Shown: positions 22,911 to 33,752 of the stretch, in pieces
Layout of the letters: every line of letters begins with the position of its first letter
How positions within the stretch are numbered: the first letter of the stretch is position 1
Assembly: GCA_000787465.1 (NCBI GenBank)
Contig: JSYX01000316.1
Span: 1-38,649 of the forward strand
Direction: 5' to 3'
DNA: 38,649 bases
DNA from: Thermomucor indicae-seudaticae
Taxonomy: Eukaryota; Mucoromycota; Mucoromycetes; Mucorales; Lichtheimiaceae
Translations under genes and position numbers: made by a program
Notes under the pieces: model-generated
Databases searched by the model: none
Told to the model about the DNA's origin: nothing
The model's input: only the letters and a program-made list of their open reading frames with translations

Positions 22911-23610
22911 GCCTAAGATATGAAAATAGAAGAATTAGAAATAGAAAGAAGGAGGAAAAAGAAAAGAGGAAAAAAGAGCGAAATGCTAATCAACGCATCG
23001 GTCGGGTATGCGTGTTGACAGCGCACACACACTCACTCACGCAAGTTTCATTGCTCCGTTATGTCCAATCTGATCCTTTCTACCTGGCATACGTTCCCCT
23101 ACAATCAGCTCCGCGTGCGCCGCATAGGCCATTTGGTTGGCTCGAAAACTCCGCTATTTTCAAAACAGGCAACTCCTCTGCCGAGTCCTTTCAGCTCCAC
23201 GTGCCGCGCCTTTGAAACCTTCCGTTCTGCTTTTGGTAAATCCGCTTTGGAGTAAGAGGCCCTTGTTCTTCCAGCTGTCATGCGCGCTGGCATAAACGTT
23301 CCTCTTTTTCTCTTTTCCCATTTTTCTGCTGCTTCTTTGTTGTCAGGTTATGAAATCGCGCATTTTTACATGATATTCCGGTTTATCAGGGCACAACATT
23401 GATGATCCTTGGCGTGCATATTACTAGTTTCTGAAATGAGTTTATCCACATATTATAGTTTTTGGACATGCATGGAAACAAGTTGGGATCGACCAGTTTT
23501 CCCCCGCATTTTATGGTAGTGTCAGCTGAATTACCCGGAAAATATCTTTAGCCGTGTTCTGCCGTGGTATATAAAGTTCATATTCCCATGGTTTCGCTTA
23601 CAGAGACAGA
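22911..23610. other. Divergent intergenic region
   Basis: About 700 bp between the cyclin and the alpha/beta-hydrolase starts. The last 50 bp contain the hydrolase TATA box. The rest has short ORFs without recognisable content and no obvious repeats. Confidence 0.5.
23568..23576 (+). promoter_or_regulatory. TATA box of the alpha/beta-hydrolase gene
   Basis: TATATAAAG about 35 bp upstream of the ATG at 23611, so the mRNA leader must be very short or initiation scattered. Confidence 0.55.
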
Positions 23611-25041
23611 ATGGCACGTCTCATTCCCAGGCTTTCTCGCATCATCCCCGTGCATCCAGCTACTGAAGGTCATGACGTCCAGAAGCTAGCCGTTGAAATG
23701 CACGAGTTCCTAGCTCCTGCCCGTCAGGGCAACAGCAATCGGATCGCGGTCCTTTGGTCGCATTCGAACGGTTTCCACAAAGAAAGCTTGCATCCGCTCA
23801 TTCGCCATTTCGTTCAATACCTTCGGCGTCAGCCGCAATATAACTATTCCGATATTCACTGCGTCGCTTGGGATGCACGTAACCACGGCGATTCAGCCAG
23901 GCTTAACGAAGGCACCTTTAAAAACACTTGTAATTAATGCGTGTGACCCAAAGAGAGATGGAGGAGATTGATACCGTTTTGTTTGTGTAGATACTTGGTT
24001 CGATAATGCTATGGATACCAAGCAAGTAATTGATCAAATGGGCCTTAGAAAGGATTACAATGCACTGATTGGTGTCGGCCATAGCTTTGGAGCAACGTCA
24101 ATGTAAAAGAAAAAAATGCGTTGAAAAGTAATAGAGCCTTAGTCTTCTTAACTCATTTGATCTGTTAGGCTTATTTGTGAATTTTTCTATCCAAAGACTT
24201 TTGACGGCCTTACCCTGATTGAACCCGTTATTGGACCAGAGATCCACGATGCTACAGTGAGAGCGACTTATCCAACCATTGTAGCCACACCCAAACGACG
24301 TGATACCTGGAATAGTCGGTACGTATTTACTTTCGTCAACGCTCCCTTCAAACTAAAAACCTGCGCCTAGTGAAGAATGTCTCAAAGCGCTGGCTCCAAG
24401 ACCGTTCTGGAAACGGTTTCATCCAGACGTGTTGAAGCTCTATGTGGTACAATAAAAAGCCAAGAGAAAGGAAGGGGGACGAAACACATCTAAATAAATG
24501 TCTATTAGGATTACGGCATGTATGAGACACCGGAAGGCACCATCAAGCTAAAATGTCCCAAAGATCAAGAATACGTAAGTCCCCTCTCTCTTCATGTTCT
24601 GTCATACATATATCCCAAGACATGCCTCATAATCTTTGAATGAAAAAAGCATGTTTTTTACACGCAACATTACCCTACGGCTGCAGGCTACAGAAGCCTC
24701 CGAGCTCTAACTATACCTGTGCATTTTATTTATGCGCTTGAATCAAACTTGTAAGTCCTGTCCTATATTCTTAATGTCTTTGGCTTTTTGATTAACGCAT
24801 TGTGTCTGAAGTTTACAGCCGTCCGACAAACATATGATCACAGGGCAAACGGCTCAGGCTACAATCGATTTTGTTCCTGGTACACACATGGTTCCAAACG
24901 AAACTCCCGATGCCATTGGTAAGTCGGCACAGCAAATTTCTTAATCTGGTACATAAGAGATTCACATGACGCGTAGCACCGAATGTTGCCCACATTGTGG
25001 ATAGAGTCTTTGCATCCAAGGCAAAAGCATCCAGACTGTAA
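23611..25041 (+). CDS. Alpha/beta-hydrolase with C-terminal peroxisomal signal SRL
   Basis: Eight exons (23611-23929, 23991-24102, 24169-24318, 24371-24446, 24509-24574, 24650-24750, 24812-24918, 24977-25041) encode 331 residues. This is an alpha/beta-hydrolase of the AB_hydrolase_6 kind. The oxyanion region is VLWSHSNGFHKES, followed by VAWDARNHGDSA. The nucleophile elbow is GVGHSFGATSM (Ser in GHSFG). A late Asp/Glu lies around VHFIYALESN, and the catalytic His is in FVPGTHMVPNETPD. Yeast Lpx1, a peroxisomal lipase, and several fungal secondary-metabolite hydrolases have this layout. The protein ends KASRL; SRL is an accepted PTS1 variant, so import into peroxisomes is inferred. The substrate is unknown. 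Confidence 0.9.
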
Positions 25042-25097
25042 ATGCTGCTGTTAGTAAAACCGTGCAAGCTAGAATATGTACGCTAGATATTATTGCT

Positions 25098-26354
25098 TTA
25101 GTCCTGTTCTACAATCTTGATACTAGATTGTCTTTTCTTCATTTGCATAGCTTTCTCAGCAGCCTGTTGCTGAGCCGTAAACAGCTGCTCGTCAACGTTG
25201 ATGCGTTCCTGCTCTGCTGCAATGACAACTTGCAAGTAGGATAACGTCTTCCTTGATTCGCTGGACAAAAAGGCCGCGTAAGCTAGATAGAAATAAGCCT
25301 TTTTTGCTGCCAGGACAGCTGCTTTTCTTTTTTGTGTCTCTTTCTCCCGTTTGCTTACGACGTCCAGCGTCCGCCACAAGTCCCCAACTGCTCGCACGAT
25401 GCCTGCTGCTTCTTCTTCTTCGGTCTTCTCAAACAGGCACTGAACGTCCTTTAATAACACCAACTGTAACGATCCTCGCTTGTTGCTAGTCCTTGTTGTT
25501 AAATCGTCTTTTTCGTACTCCATAATTTTATCAACAACATCCACAATCACTTCATTGGCATTGGAGAATAGGAACCCTGGTGCTGTGGAGAAAAGAACGG
25601 ATGCGGACAATTGGCGTATCACTTGCAAGGTGCTTTCCGGATCTTCCAATGGATCGCCCAAAGTATGTCTCACGAGGTAGCAGTAAGTAAGCAATATATG
25701 CACAAGATTCCATTGTAGGGGAGAGCCATCCTCTGGAATCTTTTTCGTCAATGACTTGATGTCAGGTATGGGTTCAGGCAGGGCGGGAGTCGGCATGGAT
25801 AATGGACTCCTCTCAGCCTCTTCCTCTTCTTGTTTTTGTACAAAACGGACGCGTTTGGTGGTATCGTGCTGCCACCATGGGCGAAAATCAGTTAGATTCC
25901 ATTGTTCTTTTCCGTTTACAAGCGCTTCGAATTCTTCGCGTTCTTTGGCCGATAACCGGTTCCAGATTTCACTGGCATCAGCGTCCCCAATGTTCATATT
26001 CGAAAACCGTTGTTCGATATCGTCGCCTTCTTCTTCTTGTTCGTCCTCGAGAACTGCAGCGTCGTTCTCTTCTTCAAATTGCCTTAGCAGTTCCAACATG
26101 CGTCTTTTATCTGCCTCATTGCGTCCGGATGCGCGGATCTCGGCCGTTACTTGATCCCGATAAAACGACTCAGTACAGTTCGCATGTTGCTGATCTTTGT
26201 AACATGCCAAGGAGCAATACTTGAGATTGCAGCGGGGACATATATAGTTGGAGACCTGTCTTTGACAACTGCAGAACAGGACGGTTTGAAGGCGGCTTTT
26301 AGAAGAGGTGTAAAGTGAGGCTTACATGCCGCAATATGCCTGTTGATCACTCAT
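25098..26354 (-). CDS. HIT-type zinc-finger protein, ZNHIT2-like
   Basis: Two exons (26354-26326, 26268-25098) give 399 residues, close to human ZNHIT2 (403). Splicing the 29-nt first exon creates the zinc-knuckle start YCGICQRQVSNYICPRCNLK, followed by YCSLACYKDQQHANCTESFY. These supply all Cys/His ligands of the HIT finger. An acidic region and a block EIWNRLSAKEREEFEALVNG, then LTDFRPWWQ, are typical of the ZNHIT2 family. The rest is helical. ZNHIT2 works with the R2TP/RUVBL chaperone in assembling U5 snRNP and RNA polymerase complexes (family knowledge). Its start is 64 bp from the start of the head-to-head TCAIM-like gene. Confidence 0.9.
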
Positions 26355-26418
26355 TCAGTCGGGAGACCAAAAAGATCTAGCTTTTTTCGGGGAACTCTCT
26401 GTTTGTCCAGCACGGAAA
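26355..26418. promoter_or_regulatory. Very short bidirectional promoter
   Basis: Only 64 bp separate the start codons of the ZNHIT2-like (minus) and TCAIM-like (plus) genes, so their core promoters must overlap each other or the coding ends. Confidence 0.6.
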
Positions 26419-27296
26419 ATGTCATCATCCCGTATCAATGCAGCAGCGATCGTAAAGCCGTACTTGAAAAAGTTTGTCCTTAAAACACATCCTGATTTCT
26501 TTGCAAAAGCCCCGTCGCAAGCGCAAGTCAATGCCAAATCACTTCAGCAATTGTACACTGTTCTCGATCCTATTCTGAAAAGCAGCAATGTCTCACGGAC
26601 GCCAGAAAGCAGCAGGCGCAAGGGTCAACCCCTTCGTCTCACATTCCACAGCAAAACGAATCCACGTCAAAGCTTTACAGGAACTTTTCAAGAAAATGCT
26701 ACTACTGGTAGTCCTTGGGCAACGGTCCAAGCGTTTTTGAAACTGTGTCAGCAGGCTGATATTCAGGTACCGGCATCTGATATCGATGCTGTTCGACAAA
26801 TGCTAGCCAAGCAACAAGCAACAGCAAAAAAGAAGAACAAGCCTGCCAAGTCCCTGACGCAAGAGTTTGCCGAAGCGCTGCATAAGCACTACTACTATCA
26901 TACAGGACCATCCATCCAAAAGACGAGTTGGACACCGGACGAAATCCTGCAGAATCGGTTACTCATGTTTGGGCCCACAGTCAATAGAGACGACTGGGCC
27001 TTACGGCTTTCTCACTGGTTGCCACATCTCGAACCAGGGAAATGGTGGGGTATCTTACCGACTCTGGTACTGCCTTCGCACTCTGATGAGATCCCGTCCG
27101 AATTGGCTCGAGGCATGCTTGTTCTCACTGGAGATATGCAATTACCAGGTGAGCATATATCAATCAAAAGGAAGTGAAATTCTTACCAGTAGCAGTGCGT
27201 GCATTAACTTTACGTTTGGCTGCAGACATTATCCGCTACTTGAAGGAGTCGCTGGATGATAAATTGAAGGAACATCGAGAAAAATTCGGATCGTGA
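26419..27296 (+). CDS. TCAIM-like mitochondrial protein (DUF4460), probably truncated
   Basis: Two exons (26419-27148, 27226-27296) give 266 residues. The N-terminus (IVKPYLKKFVLKTHPDFFAK, then VNAKSLQQLYTVLDPIL) is the J-like DUF4460 of the TCAIM family (T-cell activation inhibitor, mitochondrial, in animals), whose molecular role is unknown. The start is basic and lacks acidic residues, fitting mitochondrial import. Family members usually carry a longer second half (DUF4461). Here the frame stops at TGA soon after ESLDDKLKEHREKFGS. The next about 300 bp hold gene-like fragments in shifting frames, so either the protein is genuinely short or its 3' half has decayed or contains sequence errors. 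Confidence 0.75.
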
Positions 27297-27800
27297 TTGT
27301 GTCCAGGTGCCTGGTTTGAATGTTGCTGCAACGGGGGAGGGGAAAAAGAAGCAAGATCAAGTGTGATTCTAAATACGCAGCCACCCTTATCCCGTCATAT
27401 GTATGTGGACTCCCTCATGCCTTTTCTTTCGGAAAAGGAGTGGCGGCTTGTCACTTATGCATGCGGGGAACTTGTTTCAGAACCAGAGACTATCCGCTTG
27501 GTTGACGGAGTCAATCATTTGTACAAGGATATGACTTTTGTTTGTCATTTGGTATCGGCGTCTCCATTGGTGTTGAAGTAAAAGACACGTTTGCATGGAA
27601 TATACACATTTGATCGGAGGGTATGCAAGATGTTCTTGACGCACTCCATTCTGACATGTGACTCTGTGATACTTCCTCCTTTTCTTGACTTATTGACAGA
27701 CACAGACGCAGACCGTCTCCCCATTGTAAGACGGAGAAGGAAAAACGACGATCGTTTTATTTGCCACTTTTCGCCACAGGATCAAAAATACGCATAGATT
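27297..27800 (+). pseudogene. Possible eroded 3' half of the TCAIM-like gene
   Basis: Directly after the stop, three frames contain protein-like pieces: a short one with VPGLNVAATGEGKKKQ near 27305-27364; one back in the original frame with SRHMYVDSLMPFLSEKEWRL and ELVSEPETIRLVDG (about 27380-27520); and one with SFGIGVSIGVEVKDTFAWNI (about 27540-27610). No introns of normal size join them. This pattern fits a broken continuation, but homology to DUF4461 is a guess from position. Confidence 0.3.
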
Positions 27801-28211
27801 ACATATTGCAATTCAGTTAGCCAGCGACCGGAGTGATGTAAGCAATCTCAGCTTTATTGATGTACGAGCGAAGTTCTAGAACACACAACAGTGCTCGCTT
27901 TAAAGTACAAGTTTATTACGTGCATTTACGAAACTTTATCGAAAAGAAAAAAAAGATCAAGTACGTAAATTAGTTACCAGGGAGACCAAAAAAGATGGGA
28001 GTTTGTTTCCAAGAATGGATAATTGCCGAATTTGTCAGAACATCGCGAGAAAATAATAATAACCTCCACAGTCTTTTGCATTTCTTTGACCAAAGAATGA
28101 GGCCTTTCTTCCTATTTTTGCCTTTCTTTCAATTGTTTGTTTGTTTGTTTGTTTTTTTCCTTTTCATCATCCATTTCAGAGTGAACGTTTCATATTTGGT
28201 GTGGCATTGCT
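27801..28211. other. Intergenic region with T-rich tract
   Basis: AT-rich sequence with a (TGTT)n run and long T tract at about 28134-28160, followed by TTTCAG at about 28180. The latter looks like the polypyrimidine tract and acceptor of a leader intron for the kinase-like gene. No other feature is seen. Confidence 0.4.
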
Positions 28212-29469
28212 ATGCTGCTTTCAGAGCAGCCATACCCAACAAAAAAGAATGTCTTTTCAGCTTTCGTACGAACCAGTATCAGAAAGCTTCGTGACCAGTT
28301 TACAAACCAACGGCCTACTCATTATCAGAAATGCGACCGATCAACGCACGACTGGCGTTACTTTTCACCAGAAAAACCGCCACTACCTACCCTGGACACA
28401 TCATCGATCACGATTCAATATGCGCCTAAACGCAATGAGGTATGTGGCAACTTGTACCTTACCTTTCTCTTCCGTGCATGCATGCCCTTTGGTATGCAGT
28501 GATATGCATTTCTTTCGGTTCTTTTCCCCTTTTTCTTTTCCTTCTGGCTACCACCGGTGGCCCGCGCCCGGTCTGTCTCTTTCTTTTATCCAGATATGTG
28601 CTGATAAAAAAGGTTTTTCTTTCTTTCTTATTCTTTGTTGATGTTTCTTCATATTAGAATCCATCGCCACGATCTCTTTATACCATTCCTGAAGAGACCG
28701 AAGTGACCAGCAACGGAAGCCAAATGAACGCCGAGAAACCGTCTTCGCCACGCAACGGTTGCGCCAATCATAATAATAATGATAATGACGACATGTACAT
28801 TGGCGACGAGGCGCAGTGTAAGCCTATCTTTGCGTCCATGGTGCAGGCAGCTTATGCAGCACAAAATAAGAAGAAACGAACCAGCCATTTTATTATGATG
28901 ACGCCCAACACTGCTCGACATCGTCAGTATGTACCACCCGAAATCACACTAGGCGACGCCTACGACTATTATGCTGAAACCGTCTGGGTCCTCGGCATCA
29001 CCTTATATCGCATGCTCGTCGGCAGATTTCCGTTCAGCGCCACAGATGATGCCAAACTGGTCAATAAAATGCTGCATGGCGACTTTTCCATTCCATCTCA
29101 TCTTTCCACAGGTAAAAAAAAAGAGCTAAAGTACGATCAGTCATCTAATAGGATGGGTATATGACAGATGTCAAGGATTTACTTCGACGTATGCTTGCAC
29201 CCATCGGTACTAGGGCGTCTCTCGATCTTGTCCTCTTTCATCCTTGGCTCAAACAACAGGGTATGGACAGCAGCATAGCGTGCCTGTCATACTCCAACTA
29301 TTCAAGTCATAGTGGTAGTCACCGAAATATAACAATGCAGCAGCAAGATCCGCCTACAGCAAAGTGCAAACCATTTAAACCATTACTTCATCTCTTGACC
29401 CTTATTGCATACGGCCCTTATAGACCTCCTAAAGGACCTTATCGAGAGCTGGCTTCTCTCCACTTGTAA
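28212..29469 (+). CDS. Kinase-like protein with only the C-terminal part of a kinase domain
   Basis: Three exons (28212-28439, 28658-29111, 29168-29469) encode 327 residues. Residues 1 to about 165 are hydrophilic (Arg/Lys, then Asn/Asp-rich) with no recognisable domain. From about 165 the sequence is protein-kinase subdomains VIII-XI: QYVPPEITLGDAYDYYAETV, WVLGITLYRMLVGRFPFSA, NKMLHGDFSIPSHLSTDVKD and LLRRMLAPIGTRASLDLVLF, ending HPWLK. There is no glycine loop, no VAIK lysine, no HRD catalytic loop and no DFG. The invariant Asp of subdomain IX (DVW) is replaced (TVW), and APE reads PPE. It cannot be a working kinase as modelled. It is either a scaffold-like fragment, as in Tribbles-type pseudokinases taken further, or a gene that lost its N-lobe. 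The tail is Ser/Gln/Pro-rich. Confidence 0.65.
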
Positions 29470-29542
29470 ATTAGCTGCAGATACATAGCAATAAGCGAGC
29501 ATTCTTGTGTAACACCGATCTCTCTCTTTCCTTTTCTTCTTA

Positions 29543-32465
29543 ATGACTGCCAATGTACCTCGACCTCGCGATCGCAACAGCAATCTTAAAAAGTATTATG
29601 GACTTGGTGCAAATAACGGAAATCAGTCTCTGGATATAGGCAAGTTGGCGTCATTACCCTTCCATACGGCCAGTCTTTTGATGTTTATGCATCGAATCAG
29701 ATGGGGACGCATTTGATCCCGGCAAGTACTTTGCAAAAGCCATGAAAGAAAAGTCCTTGAATGGACTTGTGGCATGCGACAATACTCTAGTGGCAGGTAA
29801 AAATGTCCTCTTCCCTTCAAGCTTTAAGAACGCGGCATGACGAGAGAGTGAGTCATTAGAGATTCGTGAAATCGATGGAGACATGAAGACGCTCGTGTAT
29901 GAGAACTATAGTAAATTTATTAGTGCGACAGATACGGTTCGAAAGGTAAGTAAACGTTCAAGAGTTTTCGATCAGGAGATAAATGGCTAAGATTAACTGG
30001 ACTGATATAGATGAAATCCAATGTGGAAAGCATGGAATCCGAGATGGAAAGGCTAAACCAAAGCGTATCCGTTATATCATCAAAGTCACATGAAATCCAT
30101 ACCGCATTGACACCGAATCGTGAAAAGATTACTCGACTGACCAAGACCGCAAGTCTCTTGAAGCGCGTCCAATTTCTGCTAGAACTACCCAACAGGTTGA
30201 ATCAATGTCTCGCGACTGGTCAATATGCACAGGCCGTCAAGTATTATACACGCATGACCCGACTTTTGGCGCACTATCAGAGTCAGAACATGTCTGCGTT
30301 TCAGGGTATCGAAAAGGATTGCACAGAGACGATGGAGAAAGTAAAAGAACAGCTACGGCTTCGCTTGCGGTCGCCCGCTTCCCCCGTCCGAACCCTGGAT
30401 CAAGCCGTTGAAGATATACGATTGCTTTTGCTCTTGAAGGAAAGTCCAAAAGCTCTGTGGACGGAGTTTCTTGAAACGTAAGAAGGAAAAGAAGCAAAGG
30501 TGATATAACATACCACTAATTAACTGATTCGGTGACTTTTTTCTACAGGCAGTTAAAACGTTACAGTTGTCAAAAGCGAAGCACTCCAGAATCTTTAAAC
30601 GATTTTGTATCTTGGCTTATTCCACTGGAAAAGATTATAAAGCAGTTCAACACACTCTTTCTAACAAGCGAAGAAAACGTAACGTTTAGTAGTAGTACTT
30701 GAGCTCTTCATTCGTATTAACTCTATCTCTCGATAGGATATACAAGAAGCAAAACAAGACCTTTACAATGCGGTGACGCCGTCAATGGACCACTTCCTTG
30801 AGCAAGTTTCCGAATACAAGGACCCAAATGTAAATGATTGCTCTAGAATATTAAGCGCCTCGTACTTACTGACTACCGGATACTGTAGAGTGGTCAACTT
30901 TCGCTGAAGATCCGTGACTTTAGAGAGCTACAAGCAGCATTATCTCAAGACGTTCCGGCTCTGCTTGACTTGACCGGTCTGGATAAGAAATTGGACGATC
31001 TGGTGGCTCGCAAAGGAACAGATCTGGTTGATGAGATCATCAAGAAAACGACCAGCGAGATTAAAGGTAAAGCTGCAACCCGACTGTGTGGGGACCCGGT
31101 AAAGACTGGCTAATATGATAGTACAGATCGCTATGATGAATTGAAGAGGGTCCAGCTAGGAACGACAAAGCAAGTTGTGGATCAGAGTGTGGCTCTGGGG
31201 GAGAAAATACTAGAGCTAGAGTCATGGTCGATACGTTACTTACAGGCAGACTGTTTGGATATTATACACGAGAATATATGTCCCGAATGCCATGCGATGA
31301 GTAAAGACGGCTATTACGATCATGTGCGGCAGTACTTAGAACAGCTGATGCGAAGTCTCTTGGATATCTTTTCGGTAATGCGCGCGGCAATCCTCCAACA
31401 TGCGCTTCTTTTCTGACTGACACTCTGCTATCTAGGGTCTTTACAAGGACGAGGAGCAAGAAAGAGCATTTCTGGTTGTTGAATCGCGACTGTGTTATGA
31501 TTACGCTGAGCACGCCTTGATACAAATATATCAAAGTATTTCCAAGCATCACGAAGACAACCGCATTATGTCGGACATGCAAGCCATGGCTGACAAGTAC
31601 ATACGACACGCGCAAAAGCTACTACAGGAATACGTGATGGAAGAAGGTTTTTGCTTGGCAAGCTCAATAGAACAAACGTATCTGCAAAACAGTGCCTTAG
31701 CTGAAAAGCCATCGAGCGTGTCGAAGGTTTGGTTCAGAGTGGGCGCCCAGCTGCAGTATACTGAACAGCTGGTCGAAGCTGTTTATCCGCAACAGGTGTT
31801 GCCAGATGCTGTCGAAGCAGCGTCCGAGGAACAGCAGCAGCCGCAGCAGCCGGACCTTATGTTTGGTGAAGACGGTCTTCACATACCGCCACCCTCATCC
31901 ACTACTACTACTACATCGTCGTCTGCGACTACTACTACAGGAGATGCTACAGCTGGCCTGGGCATTCTCGGCTATTACGATATGACTGTAAACAACATGA
32001 TGACTAGCAACATTGACAAACTTTTTGCAGAGCGTGTCGATATCTACAGACACGTGGATGCGACCCCAGAAGGTGTCTGCGCGGGACTATTGTCGGTCTT
32101 GATGAAGGCCTTTCACGAAACCGTGCGCCAGATGCGACTCGATACCCATGATTACCAGCAGTTGCAGACGGATGTCGAATACCTTCGTCAAGCTTTATCT
32201 TCCTATACCTGGAAAGATCAGTAAGTTTCTTATCAAATGTGGGGGGGGGGGGCGTGATGTGAATCTAGAATTGCTCACTTGTATTATAATCTAGCAAATG
32301 GATGGTGACCATGCTGCAAGATATCATATCAAGTGCCTATATCCGATGTCCGTCGCCTGTGCCACTAACATCTGAAGTAAGGAAGACTCGAAGGAACCAT
32401 ATACCTCTAACTGAGAACCGTATCTACTATAGGAACTGGAGAGGGCCTTAAGGCGGATGCATTAA
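29543..32465 (+). CDS. VPS51: VPS51, subunit of the GARP tethering complex
   Basis: Eleven exons (29543-29639, 29701-29796, 29860-29945, 30011-30477, 30549-30678, 30737-30829, 30889-31066, 31127-31374, 31436-32220, 32295-32376, 32433-32465) give 764 residues (human VPS51 has 782). VPS51 links Vps52/53/54 and the t-SNARE Tlg1 for tethering endosome-derived vesicles at the late Golgi. The N-terminal signature DAFDPGKYFAKAMKEKSLNG, followed by DMKTLVYENYSKFISATDTV and RKMKSNVESMESEMERL, is diagnostic. A long helical rod follows (FLLELPNRLNQCLATGQYAQ and AVKYYTRM). A low-complexity Gln/Pro/Thr linker (PQQPDLM..., then TTTTTSSSATTTT) lies near residue 610. The first intron is GC-AG. All other introns are GT-AG and keep phase. 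Confidence 0.93.
29640..29700 (+). other. GC-AG intron 1 of VPS51
   Basis: The donor G|GCAAGT and acceptor GAATCAG join SLDI to DGDAFDPGKYF in phase. No GT donor nearby gives the conserved join. Confidence 0.7.
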
Positions 32466-32588
32466 CAATTTAGAACATTATGAAGTCAGGGAATAAAGAA
32501 CACAAAAAAGTAAATGTATTTGTATGAGTATAGGATGACGTATAAGTTATACAATATGATGCTGGAGAGAGGTGGGTGGGAGAGTTGG

Positions 32589-33518
32589 CTATGGCCATTT
32601 CAGTATTTCTGGTATTATCTCATCGTCCCAGTTTTGGCAAAGGGACAGATCTTCAGGGCGCTCGCACAATTGCTCAACATCTGTGGCTACCCAAGTATCC
32701 AGTATTCGAAGGGCATTGCTGGCCAGTGTATTTACGTAAGCCATGACGCTCGGATCTCGCTGCAAGGAGCCCGCTCCATATCGTGTGATAACGTATTCTG
32801 TGGATGCCTTGATGTTTTGTGTTGTCTTTTGAAAAAGCAGACCATTGCCGAATGCCGCATGATCTCGTAACTGCGATCGTATAACTGTCACAATGCGTTC
32901 CTTGATCTTTTTGTTAAAGGCGTGATTGAGCATCGACTTGTTAACTTTATCTTTTCCCTTTTCTAATTCCAATCCTTACTGTATCTAAAAAGTGGCAGAT
33001 CGATGGCGGGTTGCCACAGATATAATCCATTTTTTCACCTGCAAACAAACGTAGAGGTGGTCAATACGGTAATAGTTCGTGTTTTGTCGATGCATGTTTC
33101 ACGTACATTCTTCAAGAGTCCAGGATTCACCTGGTGGAGGCTTCTTCCGTGTGAGTCTGGGGGGATTGTTGCAGTCTCCTTTAAACGGTGCATCACCCGA
33201 AAAGATGGCTTGATAGATTCCGTTTTCGAACACCTCGCCTGTTGCTTGACTCATAAACTCATCCAGTCCTTCATCCAAATCGCTCCGCAGGCCGTCCCGA
33301 AGCTCTGTCTCAGGCACAATAGCAGCCAGCTGTTCTGGTATCGAGACATTGTAAAGATTGGCGTCCAGGGCATCATGCAGATCGCTGACAACGAGTTGCA
33401 TCACAGGCACATAACGCTCGGCAAATGCTTGAGCAATGGCATGTCGACATTCAGGCTCGCATGCCAACGTCATCCAAAGCAAATTGGCAAAGACGAACCC
33501 AATGAAGCCTGCCCTCAT
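32589..33518 (-). CDS. Secreted protein of unknown family
   Basis: Three exons (33518-33107, 33038-32980, 32936-32589) give about 272 residues. The N-terminus MRAGFIGFVFANLLWMTLAC is a signal peptide, and no membrane anchor follows. Cysteines fall in CEPEC near the mature N-terminus, around ECEKMDYICGNPPSIC in the middle, and LCERPEDLSLC near the end, which suggests disulfides. Most of the rest is predicted helical, with Asp/Glu-rich (RSDLDEGLDEFM) and basic (FNKKIKERIVTVIRSQL) stretches. The second intron is short (43 nt), which makes that join the weakest part of the model. I do not recognise the family. The 3' end lies about 120 bp from the convergent VPS51 stop. Confidence 0.65.
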
Positions 33519-33752
33519 CTTGACAAGGCTTTTTTTTCTAAAAAAAAAAAAAAGACAAAATAAGGGCGGAATACGAGCCGCGGCTTTCCCAAAAAATTCA
33601 TGGATTGCGTTCCAAAGCCTCTGCGTCCAATTGCCCCAAATTGCTCATTAAATCTGTGGCAGTAAGAGCGGGCCCATGACGGGAACGATAATAGCTCTCC
33701 TTTTCACTTTCGCTTTTCTCTTTCTCTCGCGTAGTGTTTTTTTTAGCAAATT

